Shown: in pieces, positions 42,490 through 51,089 of the stretch
Layout: each line of letters opens with the position of its first letter
How positions within the stretch are numbered: the first letter of the stretch is position 1
Position numbers and translations under genes: made by a program
Notes under the pieces: generated by a model
What the model was told of the DNA's origin: nothing
The model's database searches: none
The model's input: the letters and a program-made list of their open reading frames with translations, nothing else
Source of the DNA: Roseinatronobacter sp. S2
GTDB lineage: Bacteria; Pseudomonadota; Alphaproteobacteria; Rhodobacterales; Rhodobacteraceae
Length of the DNA: 64,000 nucleotides
NCBI RefSeq assembly: GCF_029581395.1
Contig: NZ_CP121113.1
Location: 3,158,001 to 3,222,000 of the forward strand
Direction: 5' to 3'

Positions 42490-43266
42490 TTAGCGCAACA
42501 TATCAAGGCAAGCGGCGCGCGCTTCGCGGGCCGCATTCGCCAGCATGGCAACATCGCAAGGCCCGACAATCAGCCGGTAGCCGGCCTGTTGCAAATCGCG
42601 GTAGTTGCGGTTTGGCCAAAGCACTGTGCCCAGCGACAATCCGCCCTGAAGCGTCAGTTCTTCGGCCTTGTTCACGACGTCCAGCACTTCGGGGGTGTCC
42701 ATCCGTTCCAGATATCCCATGGACGCGGCCAGATCATTCGGCCCGACAAACACCATGTCTATGCCGTCAATTGCTGCGATTGCAGGAATTTCCGAAACCG
42801 CATCCACATGTTCAATCTGCACCATAAGCAGCAGTTCTTCATGGGCACGCTCGCGCGCGAAATCCGGTATCGCCCCAAACCCCGACGCGCGCACAATCGG
42901 TGCGGCATAGCCACGCTGGCCGCGCGGCGGATACAGGCAGCAATCTGCCACGCCCTGGGCCATTTGGGCCGAATGCACCATGGGCACCATCAACGACCGC
43001 GCGCCACGGTCCAGCGCGCGTTTCAGCACGGCCTCGCTGGCGTCGGGCACGCGCAGAATGGCCTCGCCCCCTGCCGCTTCGACAGCGCGGATCAGGTTGA
43101 AGCCATCTTCAAGCCCTGCTGCGCCATGCTCGCAATCGACAACAATCACATCCCAGCCCGCATGCACCAGCAATTCCGCCACATCGGGTGACCCCAGATC
43201 CAGCCATGCCGCCGCAACGGTTTCCCCCGCCTTGATGCGCGCCTTCAGTTTGTTTCTTCCTGTCAT
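42490..43266 (-). CDS. HpcH/HpaI-family aldolase
   Basis: A 258-residue class II aldolase of the TIM-barrel type. Motifs are VDCEHGAAGLEDGFNLIRAV (with the metal-binding Glu region), PMVHSAQMAQGVADC and FVGPNDLAASMG. The family includes 2-keto-3-deoxy-L-rhamnonate and 4-hydroxy-2-oxovalerate-type aldolases that release pyruvate. The operon with a tripartite transporter and sugar kinase favours a sugar-acid aldolase. The start at 43266 is chosen because the longer frame adds 13 residues of junction sequence. Confidence 0.88.
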   Translation of the reverse strand: MTGRNKLKARIKAGETVAAAWLDLGSPDVAELLVHAGWDVIVVDCEHGAAGLEDGFNLIRAVEAAGGEAILRVPDASEAVLKRALDRGARSLMVPMVHSAQMAQGVADCCLYPPRGQRGYAAPIVRASGFGAIPDFARERAHEELLLMVQIEHVDAVSEIPAIAAIDGIDMVFVGPNDLAASMGYLERMDTPEVLDVVNKAEELTLQGGLSLGTVLWPNRNYRDLQQAGYRLIVGPCDVAMLANAAREARAACLDMLR

Positions 43267-43279
43267 CTTGTCATCTCTG

Positions 43280-44782
43280 TTATTTGGACGAAGTCCGGTT
43301 TCCAAAAAAGCTCCAGCCAGCGCGCAGCAGCAGCGCGGCCCAAACCAGCAATGTCAGCGTGCCCAGCACCGCAGCCGTGTCGCGCGCAAAGAATTCGGTC
43401 AGATCACCGCGAGACTTCATCATCGACACCATGAAGTTATCCTCGACAATCCGGCCAAGGACGATGCCCAGAATGGCAGGGGCCAGCGGCATACCGGCCC
43501 AGATCATGCCACTGGCCAGAAGTCCCAGCGCCAGAATGATCCAGATTGCGATAACGCTGCCGGTAATGGCATAGCCGCCAATCATGGACAGCAGCAAAAT
43601 CAACGGCATAAGGACGGCACGCGGCACGCGCAAAATCTGGGTGGCCAGCGCCACCACCAGCCCGCCGGTCAACAGCATCATTACGTTTGCCATGAAGAAC
43701 GACCCGAAAATCGTGTAGACCAGCACAGTATCATTGGTGAAAATATCCGGCCCCGGTGTCAGGCCCTTCATCATCAGCACGCCAATGGCAATCGCAGTCA
43801 CACTGTCGCCGGGAATGCCGAACACCAGCGCTGGCGTCCATGCGCCCGCCACGGCGGCGTTATTGGCCGCGCCCCCGTCCACAACCCCTTCGACATGCCC
43901 GCGCCCATAGGCTTCGGGCGTTTTGGAAAACCGGCGCGACACGGCATAGGCAATCCATGCGGCCACATCCGCCCCCGCGCCGGGCAATGCACCGATCACG
44001 GTGCCGCCGCTTGCGGAACGGATGACATTTTTCCAACGCTTGCGAAATTCACGCCACGCGTCGCGGATGGCCGAAAACAGCGGTTCAACAACCAGTTTTC
44101 CCAAATGCGCCTGACGGCCCAGTGCGGCATTGCGCAGCAGTTCGGACAGCGCGAAAATTCCAATCATCGCAGGGATGAAATTGATGCCGTCATAAAGCTC
44201 CATCAAGCCGAATGTGTAGCGCGGGTGCCCGACAGCCACATCGATGCCGATGGTGGCCACCGCCAGCCCGATGAACAGGCTTGCAAAATTTCGCGGCACG
44301 GATGGCCCGCCCACGAAGACGGCACAGGACAGGCCCAATGTGGCAAGCCAGAATGCCTCGTCACTGGAGAAGCTGCGGGACAGTTGCGCCAGCTGTGGTG
44401 TCGCATAGGCCAGAATGGCAACCCCGATCACGCCGCCGCACACAGATGCGAAAAGCGATGTGAACAGCGTTGTGCGTGGCTTGCCAGTCTGCGACAGACG
44501 AAAGCTGTCCTCGACATAGGCGGCGGATGCAGGCGTGCCCGGTATCTTCAGCAATGCGCCCGAAATATCGCCCGCGAAGATGGCGGTGGTCGTCGTGGCC
44601 ACGATTGCGGCTGCGGCCTGAACGGGGTCCATGAACCATGTGAACGGCACCAGAAGCGCCACCGCCATCGTGGCCGTCAGCCCCGGCATGGCACCCACGA
44701 AAGCCCCATACAGCGTGCATAGCAGGATGGTCCCCAGAATTCTGGGTTCCACGACAATGCTTAGAATTGCAAGAAGGTCCAT
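43280..44782 (-). CDS. tctA: Tripartite tricarboxylate transporter permease TctA
   Basis: A 500-residue membrane protein with about twelve hydrophobic segments. The family motif GAFVGAMPGLTATMAVALLV and the loop FAGDISGALLKIPGTPASAA are characteristic of TctA, the large permease subunit of tripartite tricarboxylate transporters. A second copy of the motif is GGTVIGALPGAGADVAAWIA. It transports with TctB and a periplasmic binding protein, driven by an ion gradient. The genes lie in the order tctC, tctB, tctA on the minus strand with gaps of 15 and 7 bases. Substrate here is likely a sugar acid or related carboxylate. Confidence 0.93.
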   Translation of the reverse strand: MDLLAILSIVVEPRILGTILLCTLYGAFVGAMPGLTATMAVALLVPFTWFMDPVQAAAAIVATTTTAIFAGDISGALLKIPGTPASAAYVEDSFRLSQTGKPRTTLFTSLFASVCGGVIGVAILAYATPQLAQLSRSFSSDEAFWLATLGLSCAVFVGGPSVPRNFASLFIGLAVATIGIDVAVGHPRYTFGLMELYDGINFIPAMIGIFALSELLRNAALGRQAHLGKLVVEPLFSAIRDAWREFRKRWKNVIRSASGGTVIGALPGAGADVAAWIAYAVSRRFSKTPEAYGRGHVEGVVDGGAANNAAVAGAWTPALVFGIPGDSVTAIAIGVLMMKGLTPGPDIFTNDTVLVYTIFGSFFMANVMMLLTGGLVVALATQILRVPRAVLMPLILLLSMIGGYAITGSVIAIWIILALGLLASGMIWAGMPLAPAILGIVLGRIVEDNFMVSMMKSRGDLTEFFARDTAAVLGTLTLLVWAALLLRAGWSFFGNRTSSK

Positions 44783-44789
44783 ACCGCGC

Positions 44790-45269
44790 CTACCAGGCAT
44801 AGGGCGCGAGCACGCCCCAAGGCAGCACAACGCGCATCAATGAATAGAAGATGTAGTGCAGAACCACAGGCGCACTCAGCGCCATGATCCCTGCCAGCAC
44901 CCAGTTACCGCCGAAAATGCGCACCGCGCACAGTAGCACCAGCGCAGCGGCAACATGAAAGCCCAGAACCGGCAGCAGTAGCGCAAAGCCTGCAACCAGC
45001 GCCACGATTCCCATAAAGGACAGTGCGGCCAGCATGGTTATCCTGTCACGTCCGGCACTGTCATCAATCCGGTCAGAGCGGATGTCCCGAATGCCTTCGA
45101 GAATGATACCAAGGGCCGAAACGATAAGTCCGCCCGCGATGATTTTGGGAAACAGATCAGGCCCATAGGGCATGGCCCGAATGCGCGGGAAACCCTGCGC
45201 ACCCCAGATCATGGCAATAGCAAGGGCGATCAGGACCGCCCCCACCACAAAGTCCCGTCTAAGTGTCAT
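44790..45269 (-). CDS. tctB: Tripartite tricarboxylate transporter small subunit TctB
   Basis: A 159-residue protein with four hydrophobic segments (AVLIALAIAMIWGAQGFPRI, IIAGGLIVSALGIILEGI, LAALSFMGIVALVAGFALLL, VLAGIMALSAPVVLHYIFYS), matching TctB. TctB is poorly conserved; the call depends on size, topology and position between tctC and tctA. It starts 15 bases after the binding protein gene stop. Confidence 0.88.
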   Translation of the reverse strand: MTLRRDFVVGAVLIALAIAMIWGAQGFPRIRAMPYGPDLFPKIIAGGLIVSALGIILEGIRDIRSDRIDDSAGRDRITMLAALSFMGIVALVAGFALLLPVLGFHVAAALVLLCAVRIFGGNWVLAGIMALSAPVVLHYIFYSLMRVVLPWGVLAPYAW

Positions 45270-45284
45270 TTGTTACGACCGCGA

Positions 45285-46274
45285 TTATTCTGCCAGACCG
45301 ACGGCCGTGATCGTTGCACCCAGCGCTTCGTCCTGCGCCTGCATATAGGCCATCAACTCATCCCCGCCGGTGAAGACGACTTCTGCGCCACGGGATTCCT
45401 TGAACTCTGCCCATTCCTGCGTCTGGGTAATTTCCTCGACCGCTTGTTGATAGGCGCAGGAAATCTCCTCCGGCATGCCTTCGGGGCCGGAAATGGTGAT
45501 ATAGGCCGCAAGGGTCCAGCCGCTATCAAGCGCGTCGGCGGTCACAGGGACATCCGGCAGGGCTGCCATGGGCGTGTCGTGCATATAGGCCAAGGCACGC
45601 ACTTCACCTGAATCCACCAGCGCCTTGCCTTCTGACAGGGCGGGGGTTGCCATATCGACACCGCCAGCAATCAGTTCCTGCAACGCGGGCGCCGCCCCTT
45701 GCGAGGGAATCCAGCGAATGCTTTCGGGGTCCATGCCTTCGGCATTCAGCATACCAGCCAGCGCCAGATGCCAGATACCACCCAGCGACGTGCCTGATGC
45801 AGTCAGATCACCGGGGTTTTCGCGGGCATAATCCAGCACATCACCGATAGTTTCAAACGGGCTGTCCTTGGAGACAAGCACGCTTGCGGGAACAATATCA
45901 ATCAGCCCGATCGGGGTGATATTGGTATAGTTCAGGTCGGTTAGACCAACCCAATGCATGGTGTTGATTTCAACAGTCACCGCCCCCACGGTGTAGCCAT
46001 CGGGATCTGCATTGGCGATAGCGCTATGGCCGGTCACGCCGTTGCCGCCTGTGCGGTTCACAACATTGAACGGCACGCCCCATTTTTGCTCCAGCATGGT
46101 GGCCAGCATGCGCGAATTGGCATCGGTGCCGCCGCCTGCGCCCCATGGGACAATATAGGTGACCGCGCGATCAGGCGTCCAGTCACACGATTGCGCCAGT
46201 GCCGCAGAACTGGTCGATGCAGCGATTGCGCCAAGCACACCCACGCGCAGGGCCGTTTTCATCATGGATTTCAT
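45285..46274 (-). CDS. tctC: Tripartite tricarboxylate transporter binding protein TctC
   Basis: A 329-residue periplasmic binding protein with a signal peptide (TALRVGVLGAIAASTSSAAL, cleaved near ALA-QS). TctC features include the N-terminal VTYIVPWGAGGGTDANSRML, VVNRTGGNGVTGHSAIANAD and DPDGYTVGAV regions. It delivers a carboxylate ligand to TctAB. The start at 46274 has a very strong ribosome site (GAGGAGGAGGA). It heads the operon divergently from a LacI-family regulator, 146 bases away. Confidence 0.93.
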   Translation of the reverse strand: MKSMMKTALRVGVLGAIAASTSSAALAQSCDWTPDRAVTYIVPWGAGGGTDANSRMLATMLEQKWGVPFNVVNRTGGNGVTGHSAIANADPDGYTVGAVTVEINTMHWVGLTDLNYTNITPIGLIDIVPASVLVSKDSPFETIGDVLDYARENPGDLTASGTSLGGIWHLALAGMLNAEGMDPESIRWIPSQGAAPALQELIAGGVDMATPALSEGKALVDSGEVRALAYMHDTPMAALPDVPVTADALDSGWTLAAYITISGPEGMPEEISCAYQQAVEEITQTQEWAEFKESRGAEVVFTGGDELMAYMQAQDEALGATITAVGLAE

Positions 46275-46368
46275 TAGATTCCTCCTCCTCCGTGTTCGAG
46301 AGCCTTTGCGCTGCGAATCCGCAAGCGCCTCCCTCGGTAAGAGTAAACATGTCAGGAATCATTTAGTC

Positions 46369-46376
46369 AATCGATT
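46369..46376. promoter_or_regulatory. Weak candidate LacI-family operator
   Basis: AATCGATT is a perfect palindrome with the central CG typical of LacI-family sites, and is flanked by TTTA and TAAA (TTTA at 46362-46365, TAAA at 46376-46379) in the gap between tctC and the LacI-type gene. The symmetry outside the core is poor. Confidence 0.35.
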
Positions 46377-46420
46377 AAACAAGTGGATATCACACGTTTT
46401 GACAGCTATATTCCCAGATC

Positions 46421-47440
46421 ATGAACAAGCGCGTCACTCTTCGTACGATTGCTGATGATCTGGGTATCACGGTCGCAACCGCGTCATTGGCCTTGCGTCG
46501 CCATCCGCGTATCTCGCCGGAAACAACGCAACGTGTGGAACAAGCTGCCGCGCGGCTTGGCTACATTTACAATCGCGCCGCTGCCAATCTGCGCCAGACG
46601 CGCAGCAACCTTGTGGCCGTGTGTGTCAGCGATTTGTCGAACCCGGTCTTTAATGAATTTCTGGTCTATATCGAAGATGAACTGCGCGAGCATCAGATGC
46701 AGGTCTTTCTTGGGATCGCACGCGAAGATCTGGCGGTGCAGCGGCACTTTTTGCAAACCGCGCTGGAGCAGGGGGTCGGCGGCATCGTCCTATTGCCTGT
46801 CAGGGGCACCACCCGTGCCGATCTGTCAGCACTTTTACCCGAAGGGCAAATTGATCCGGTGGTGCCGACAGTGGTTGTGTCGCGCGCACTTATGGATGTG
46901 GCCCTGCCCCAATTCGTCAATGATGACCAGCTTGCAGGGCGACTGGCGGCCCAATGCCTGATTGATCACGGACACAAACACATTGTCTGGGTTGGCGGCG
47001 GTCAACAGACATCCACCGCCCAAAACCGGCTTTTGGGTGTACAGCAGGCGCTGTCGGCAGCGGGCCTGCCACAGGCCGAAATCCTGCACGGCCCGACATC
47101 GCGCCAGTTCGGCCACCAAAGCGCGCGTGCATTGCTGACGCGGGACAATCCCCCTTCAGGGGTGGTGTGCTTCAGTGATCTTATTGCCTTTGGCATGATC
47201 ACCGGCTGTCAGGAACTGGGCAAACTGCCCGGCAGGGATATATCCATCATTGGCTGCGACGACATGGAAGAAGCGCATCTGACCTTTCCGCCACTGACCA
47301 CCATCGCCGTGGACAAGGCCGAAATCGGGCGGCGCGCGTCCCGCAGGTTACTTGCCCCGCTGACAGGACAGGACATTGTGGTTCTGCCCCCGAAGCTTGT
47401 TTTGCGCGAAACCGTCGGGCCACCTGCACCGGACAGGTGA
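46421..47440 (+). CDS. LacI-family transcriptional regulator
   Basis: A 339-residue regulator. The N-terminal helix-turn-helix with hinge reads VTLRTIADDLGITVATASLA, RHPRISPETTQRVEQAAARL and GYIYNRAAANLRQTR. The remainder is a periplasmic-binding-protein-like sensor (SNLVAVCVSDLSNPVFNEFL, GVVCFSDLIAFGMITGCQEL, ISIIGCDDMEEAHLTFPPLT). Divergent placement from the tctC operon makes it the probable local repressor, released by a sugar or sugar acid. It is convergent with the FAH hydrolase gene, 38 bases away. Confidence 0.93.
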   Translation: MNKRVTLRTIADDLGITVATASLALRRHPRISPETTQRVEQAAARLGYIYNRAAANLRQTRSNLVAVCVSDLSNPVFNEFLVYIEDELREHQMQVFLGIAREDLAVQRHFLQTALEQGVGGIVLLPVRGTTRADLSALLPEGQIDPVVPTVVVSRALMDVALPQFVNDDQLAGRLAAQCLIDHGHKHIVWVGGGQQTSTAQNRLLGVQQALSAAGLPQAEILHGPTSRQFGHQSARALLTRDNPPSGVVCFSDLIAFGMITGCQELGKLPGRDISIIGCDDMEEAHLTFPPLTTIAVDKAEIGRRASRRLLAPLTGQDIVVLPPKLVLRETVGPPAPDR

Positions 47441-47478
47441 CCCTTGGTTCTGGGCATGTTCAATCACAGCGTTGCGAA

Positions 47479-48339
47479 TTACGCGACCGCCGCGCGCACA
47501 TTCTGGGTTTGAACACCCAGTCCTTCGATACCGACGCGCAGAACCTCGCCGCCTTTCAGGTAAACGGGCGGCTTTTGCCCCATGCCCACCCCCGGCGGGG
47601 TGCCTGTCGATATGACATCGCCGGGCTGCAATGACATGAACTGCGAACAATACGCAACCAGATGCGGTATCTTGTAGACCATCGTCGCGGATGATCCGTC
47701 CTGATAGCGTTTGCCGTCAACCTCCAGCCACATGTGCAGATTGTCGATATCGTCCACCTCGTCCGGCGTCACCAGCCATGGGCCTGTCGGGCCGAATGTG
47801 TCGCAGCCCTTGCCCTTGTCCCATGTGCCCGCACGGTGCAGCTGGAATTCGCGTTCGGACACATCATTGACCACACAATAGCCCGCAACATGATCCAGCG
47901 CGCGATCTTGCGCAATATAGCTGCCGCCCTTGCCGATAATGACCGCCAGTTCCACCTCCCAATCGGTATGGGTGGACCCGCGCGGGATCTGGATATCATC
48001 ATCAGGGCCAATAACGGCAGAGGTCCATTTGTTGAAGATCACAGGCTCTGGCGGGATGGCGGCACCGGTTTCGGCGGCGTGATCGGCGTAGTTCAACCCG
48101 ATGCAGATGAATTTCCCGATATGCCCCACGCATGAACCAAGGCGCAGGTCCTGTTGCGGCGTGCCCTCGACAACAGGCAGGGTGTCAACATCCAGCCCCG
48201 CAAGCCGCTTCATCGTCTCGGGCAGCAGTGTCTGGCCCGCAATGTCATCAACATGGGCCGAAAGATCGCGCACGCGCCCCTGTGCATCCAGCAAACCCGG
48301 TTTTTCCTGCCCCGCAGGGCCGTAACGTAGCAATTTCAT
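47479..48339 (-). CDS. Fumarylacetoacetate hydrolase-family protein (diketo-deoxy-fuconate hydrolase-like)
   Basis: A 286-residue FAH-superfamily enzyme. Metal ligands lie in DWEVELAVIIGKGG (about 125-138, Glu residues) with VVNDVSEREFQLHRAGTWDK and a C-terminal STGTPPGVGMGQKPP loop. Members hydrolyse or decarboxylate diketo acids; 2,4-diketo-3-deoxy-L-fuconate hydrolase is the best fit because the adjacent genes encode a lactonase-type amidohydrolase and an SDR dehydrogenase. Alternatives are acylpyruvase or ureidoglycolate lyase. It is the third gene of the SDR operon, 51 bases after the amidohydrolase stop. Confidence 0.88.
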   Translation of the reverse strand: MKLLRYGPAGQEKPGLLDAQGRVRDLSAHVDDIAGQTLLPETMKRLAGLDVDTLPVVEGTPQQDLRLGSCVGHIGKFICIGLNYADHAAETGAAIPPEPVIFNKWTSAVIGPDDDIQIPRGSTHTDWEVELAVIIGKGGSYIAQDRALDHVAGYCVVNDVSEREFQLHRAGTWDKGKGCDTFGPTGPWLVTPDEVDDIDNLHMWLEVDGKRYQDGSSATMVYKIPHLVAYCSQFMSLQPGDVISTGTPPGVGMGQKPPVYLKGGEVLRVGIEGLGVQTQNVRAAVA

Positions 48340-48390
48340 ACTTCATCCTGTCTTGTCGCGCTGCAACGCAGCAGAGTGTTTGGGAAAGTG

Positions 48391-49284
48391 TCAAGCATTC
48401 CCCGGCGAAGCTTCGCGCCCGGCCCCCTCAAGGCCGTAAAACCGCGCAGCAGTCTGGCCGCTGATCTGCGCGCAATCCGCCGCAGGCAGACGCGTTAGCC
48501 AGTCGTGAAACAATGCGTGCCACCCGTCATAGCTGCCCGCAAGCCGCAGCACAGGCCAGTCCGACCCCCACATCAGACGCTCCGCGCCAAACCAGTCCAG
48601 CAGGTCATCCATCAGGGGGAATAGTATATCGCGCGCATCTGGCAGTTGGGCGGGGGCCATTTCGGTCAGCAGGCCGGATATTTTGCAAAACGCGGCAGTG
48701 TCCCTTGCCAAATGCTGCATTCCGCTGCGCCACATATTATGGCGCGGATCATCCGGTGCGGCGGACAAGGCGGGTTTGGCCGCATGGTCAATGACCACCG
48801 GAAGATCAGGATGGCGGTTACAAAAACTCAGCAGCATGGCCAGATGCTGCGGCAACACAAGCGCATCAAACCGCAAATCATGCTCCCGCATGGCGGGCAC
48901 CCACCCGTCCTGCGGGGCTGTCAGCAACCAATCATCCTGTTCAATATCCTGCAACATCGGGCGAATGCCGCGCAGGGCACCATTCGCCGCCAAGGCCTGC
49001 AACCTTGCGCCAATATCCGGCTGTGTCAGGTCCGCCCAGCCGACAATGCCCGCCACCGCGTCGCAATTCCGCGCCTGATCCAGCAGCCAGCGGGTTTCAT
49101 CTTCCGTGGGCGCGGCCTGCACCACAATGGCGCGTGTGATCGCGGCCTGCCCCAGCCGCGCGGTCAATTCAGGTGTCCCGAAATCCTGTGCAATCGCGGT
49201 CAAGGCGGGGTTACCCCGATCAATCCAGCCGTAGTCCCCGCGATCCAGTGCCCAGATGTGGCAATGTGCATCAATTCCCGACAT
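48391..49284 (-). CDS. Amidohydrolase-family lactonase (fuconolactonase-like)
   Basis: A 297-residue TIM-barrel hydrolase of the amidohydrolase_2 family. The N-terminal metal-binding motif is GIDAHCHIWALDRGDYGWID, the middle has VVIDHAAKPAL and the C terminus MWGSDWPVLRLAGSY, giving the usual HxH, His and Asp ligands. L-fuconolactonase and related sugar lactonases have this form. It sits one base after the SDR stop, so the genes are tightly coupled, and is followed by the FAH hydrolase. The substrate (L-fucono-, L-rhamnono- or D-arabinono-lactone) is inferred from context. Confidence 0.87.
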   Translation of the reverse strand: MSGIDAHCHIWALDRGDYGWIDRGNPALTAIAQDFGTPELTARLGQAAITRAIVVQAAPTEDETRWLLDQARNCDAVAGIVGWADLTQPDIGARLQALAANGALRGIRPMLQDIEQDDWLLTAPQDGWVPAMREHDLRFDALVLPQHLAMLLSFCNRHPDLPVVIDHAAKPALSAAPDDPRHNMWRSGMQHLARDTAAFCKISGLLTEMAPAQLPDARDILFPLMDDLLDWFGAERLMWGSDWPVLRLAGSYDGWHALFHDWLTRLPAADCAQISGQTAARFYGLEGAGREASPGNA

Positions 49285-49285
49285 G

Positions 49286-50038
49286 CTAGATCGTCACCCC
49301 GCCATCAACCAGAACCGGCTGGCCAGTCATGAAGCGGCTTTCATCGGACAGCAGATAGATGATCATAGGCACCAGATCATCCACCGTCCCCAGCCGCCCC
49401 ATGGGCTGGCGCGCGATGAAATCGCGTGCCGCTTGCGCGGGGTCGGCGGCTTGCGCGATGCGCCCACGCAGGGACGGTGTTTCAATCGTTCCGGGGCACA
49501 GGGCATTGCAGCGAACGCCCTTTTGCACGAAATCAGCCGCAATCGCCTTGGTCAGGCCAATCACCGCAGCCTTGGTCGCGCCATAAGCCGCACGATTTGG
49601 AAACCCTTTTACCGACGATGCCATGGACGCCATGTTCAAAATGGCCGCTGTTCCGGTAGTTTCCGCGCGACGCAGCATTCCGGGCAAAAAGGCACGACAC
49701 ATGCGCACCATGGACGTGACATTGACATCAAGACTAAGGGACCAATCCTTGTCGGACAGGTCCAGAATGCTGCCCTGATGCACAATCCCCGCGCAGTTGA
49801 ACAGGCCATCCAGATCGGGCAACCGGCCCTGCAAGGCCGCAATCGCCTGCGGGTCGCAAACGTCCAGTTCATGCACGTCAACACTGCCTGCGCCGGACGG
49901 CCCCGCATAATCCAGCAATGCGCCATTGATGTCGGTGGCAATGACATTTGCCCCCTCGGCCGCAAGGCCCAAGGCTGCGGCACGGCCAATGCCCTGCCCG
50001 GCTGCTGTCACAAGGACAGTCTTTCCTTTCAGTCGCAT
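49286..50038 (-). CDS. SDR-family dehydrogenase (sugar or keto-deoxy-acid)
   Basis: A 250-residue short-chain dehydrogenase. The coenzyme motif is TAAGQGIGRAAALGLAAEGA (about residues 11-30), the NCAG motif is NCAGIVHQGS, and the catalytic Ser/Tyr/Lys set is in NMASMASSVKGFPNRAAYGA followed by TKAAV. PG/FMTGQPVLVDGGVTI ends the protein. In the fuconate route this could be the L-fucose or 2-keto-3-deoxy-L-fuconate dehydrogenase. The start at 50038 has GGGGGAA upstream; the longer frame is unmatched. It heads the operon, divergent from an IclR regulator. Confidence 0.9.
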   Translation of the reverse strand: MRLKGKTVLVTAAGQGIGRAAALGLAAEGANVIATDINGALLDYAGPSGAGSVDVHELDVCDPQAIAALQGRLPDLDGLFNCAGIVHQGSILDLSDKDWSLSLDVNVTSMVRMCRAFLPGMLRRAETTGTAAILNMASMASSVKGFPNRAAYGATKAAVIGLTKAIAADFVQKGVRCNALCPGTIETPSLRGRIAQAADPAQAARDFIARQPMGRLGTVDDLVPMIIYLLSDESRFMTGQPVLVDGGVTI

Positions 50039-50117
50039 GTTTCCCCCAAACCTTGCAGAACTTCGCCCCAAGTGGGACCGCCTGAAGTTTATATTTGGAC
50101 AGACTATTCATATTTGA

Positions 50118-50133
50118 TATGCTTGCAAGCATA
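50118..50133. promoter_or_regulatory. Perfect 16-base palindrome in the SDR-IclR gap
   Basis: TATGCTTGCAAGCATA is a perfect palindrome in the 170-base divergent gap, 80 bases from the SDR start and 75 bases from the IclR start. It is the best candidate for the IclR-family operator controlling both directions. Confidence 0.65.
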
Positions 50134-50208
50134 AATTTTGCGCCCGTCTATCCATGAAACAGGACTGTCGGGTTTCGGATTGCAGCGCGCATCAACAGGG
50201 ACAAACAC

Positions 50209-50997
50209 ATGGAAACAGGCAAGAAAACTGCTGGCCCTGCAAGTGCAAGCGACTCGCGCTACCGCGCACCAGCGCTGGATAAGGGGCTGGATATACTGGA
50301 ACTTCTGGCCACAGAACCAAGCGGGCTGACGCGCAGCGAAATCGTCCGCGCCATGAACCGCAGCCCCAGCGAGATCTACCGCATGATCGAACGGCTGGTC
50401 GCGCGCGGCTATATCTGCCGGTCGGCGGAAGGTGACAGATACGCGCTGACGATGAAACTGTTCCTGCTGGGGTCCGCGCACCCGCCAATGCGCAGGCTGG
50501 TGTCACAGGCCCAACCCCTTATGGATGATTTCTCACGGCAGACATTCCAGTCGGTGCATCTGGTTATGCAAGAAGGTGCTTGTGCCGCAGTGGTTGCGCA
50601 AGCCAGTCATCAGGCAACCTGGGAATTTCGCCTGCGCGTTGGTGCCCAGCTGGACATATTGACAACAGGGTCCGGCCAAACGCTTTTGGCATTTCAGGAC
50701 CATGCCGCACGCGGGCGCATATTGCAGGCCGTTCAGGCCATTCACGGCGATGTTGACGACGTCCAGCAAGACGTATTGGACAAGCTGCGCGCCACAGGCT
50801 ACCGGACAGGGCCAAGCAGGCAACTGGTGGGCGTGACAGATATTTCCGTGCCGGTTTTCGGGACAGATGGCAACGCAATCGCAGTGCTGACCTGCCCCTA
50901 CATCCAGCGCATCGGCACAGGCCGTTTGCCGGATATTGGCGTATCCGGCGCGCTGGAATTGCTGCGAGATGTCGCAGCGCAGATTGCACTGAACTAA
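50209..50997 (+). CDS. IclR-family transcriptional regulator
   Basis: A 262-residue regulator. The N-terminal winged helix (about 18-80) reads ALDKGLDILELLATEPSGLT, RSEIVRAMNRSPSEIYRMIE and RLVARGYICRSAEGDRYAL; the C-terminal effector domain has LRVGAQLDILTTGSGQTLLA and GVTDISVPVFGTDGNAIAVL. IclR proteins bind an effector such as a sugar acid and regulate adjacent catabolic genes. The SDR operon is divergent, separated by a gap with a perfect palindrome. It likely controls the fuconate-type branch, while the LacI protein controls the transport branch. Confidence 0.9.
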   Translation: METGKKTAGPASASDSRYRAPALDKGLDILELLATEPSGLTRSEIVRAMNRSPSEIYRMIERLVARGYICRSAEGDRYALTMKLFLLGSAHPPMRRLVSQAQPLMDDFSRQTFQSVHLVMQEGACAAVVAQASHQATWEFRLRVGAQLDILTTGSGQTLLAFQDHAARGRILQAVQAIHGDVDDVQQDVLDKLRATGYRTGPSRQLVGVTDISVPVFGTDGNAIAVLTCPYIQRIGTGRLPDIGVSGALELLRDVAAQIALN

Positions 50998-51089
50998 AGC
51001 ATGTCGCGCAAAAATGGGAACCGGCAGCGTGGGCATGTGCGCGCTGCGCTGATTGTTAGCGCAGGCTGACGGGCGGGCACACCCCGCAA

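Noticed and set aside
41371..43191. Long plus-strand open frame opposite the kinase and aldolase genes
   Set aside because: It is an antisense shadow; the minus-strand genes show clear PfkB and HpcH motifs, while this frame shows none.
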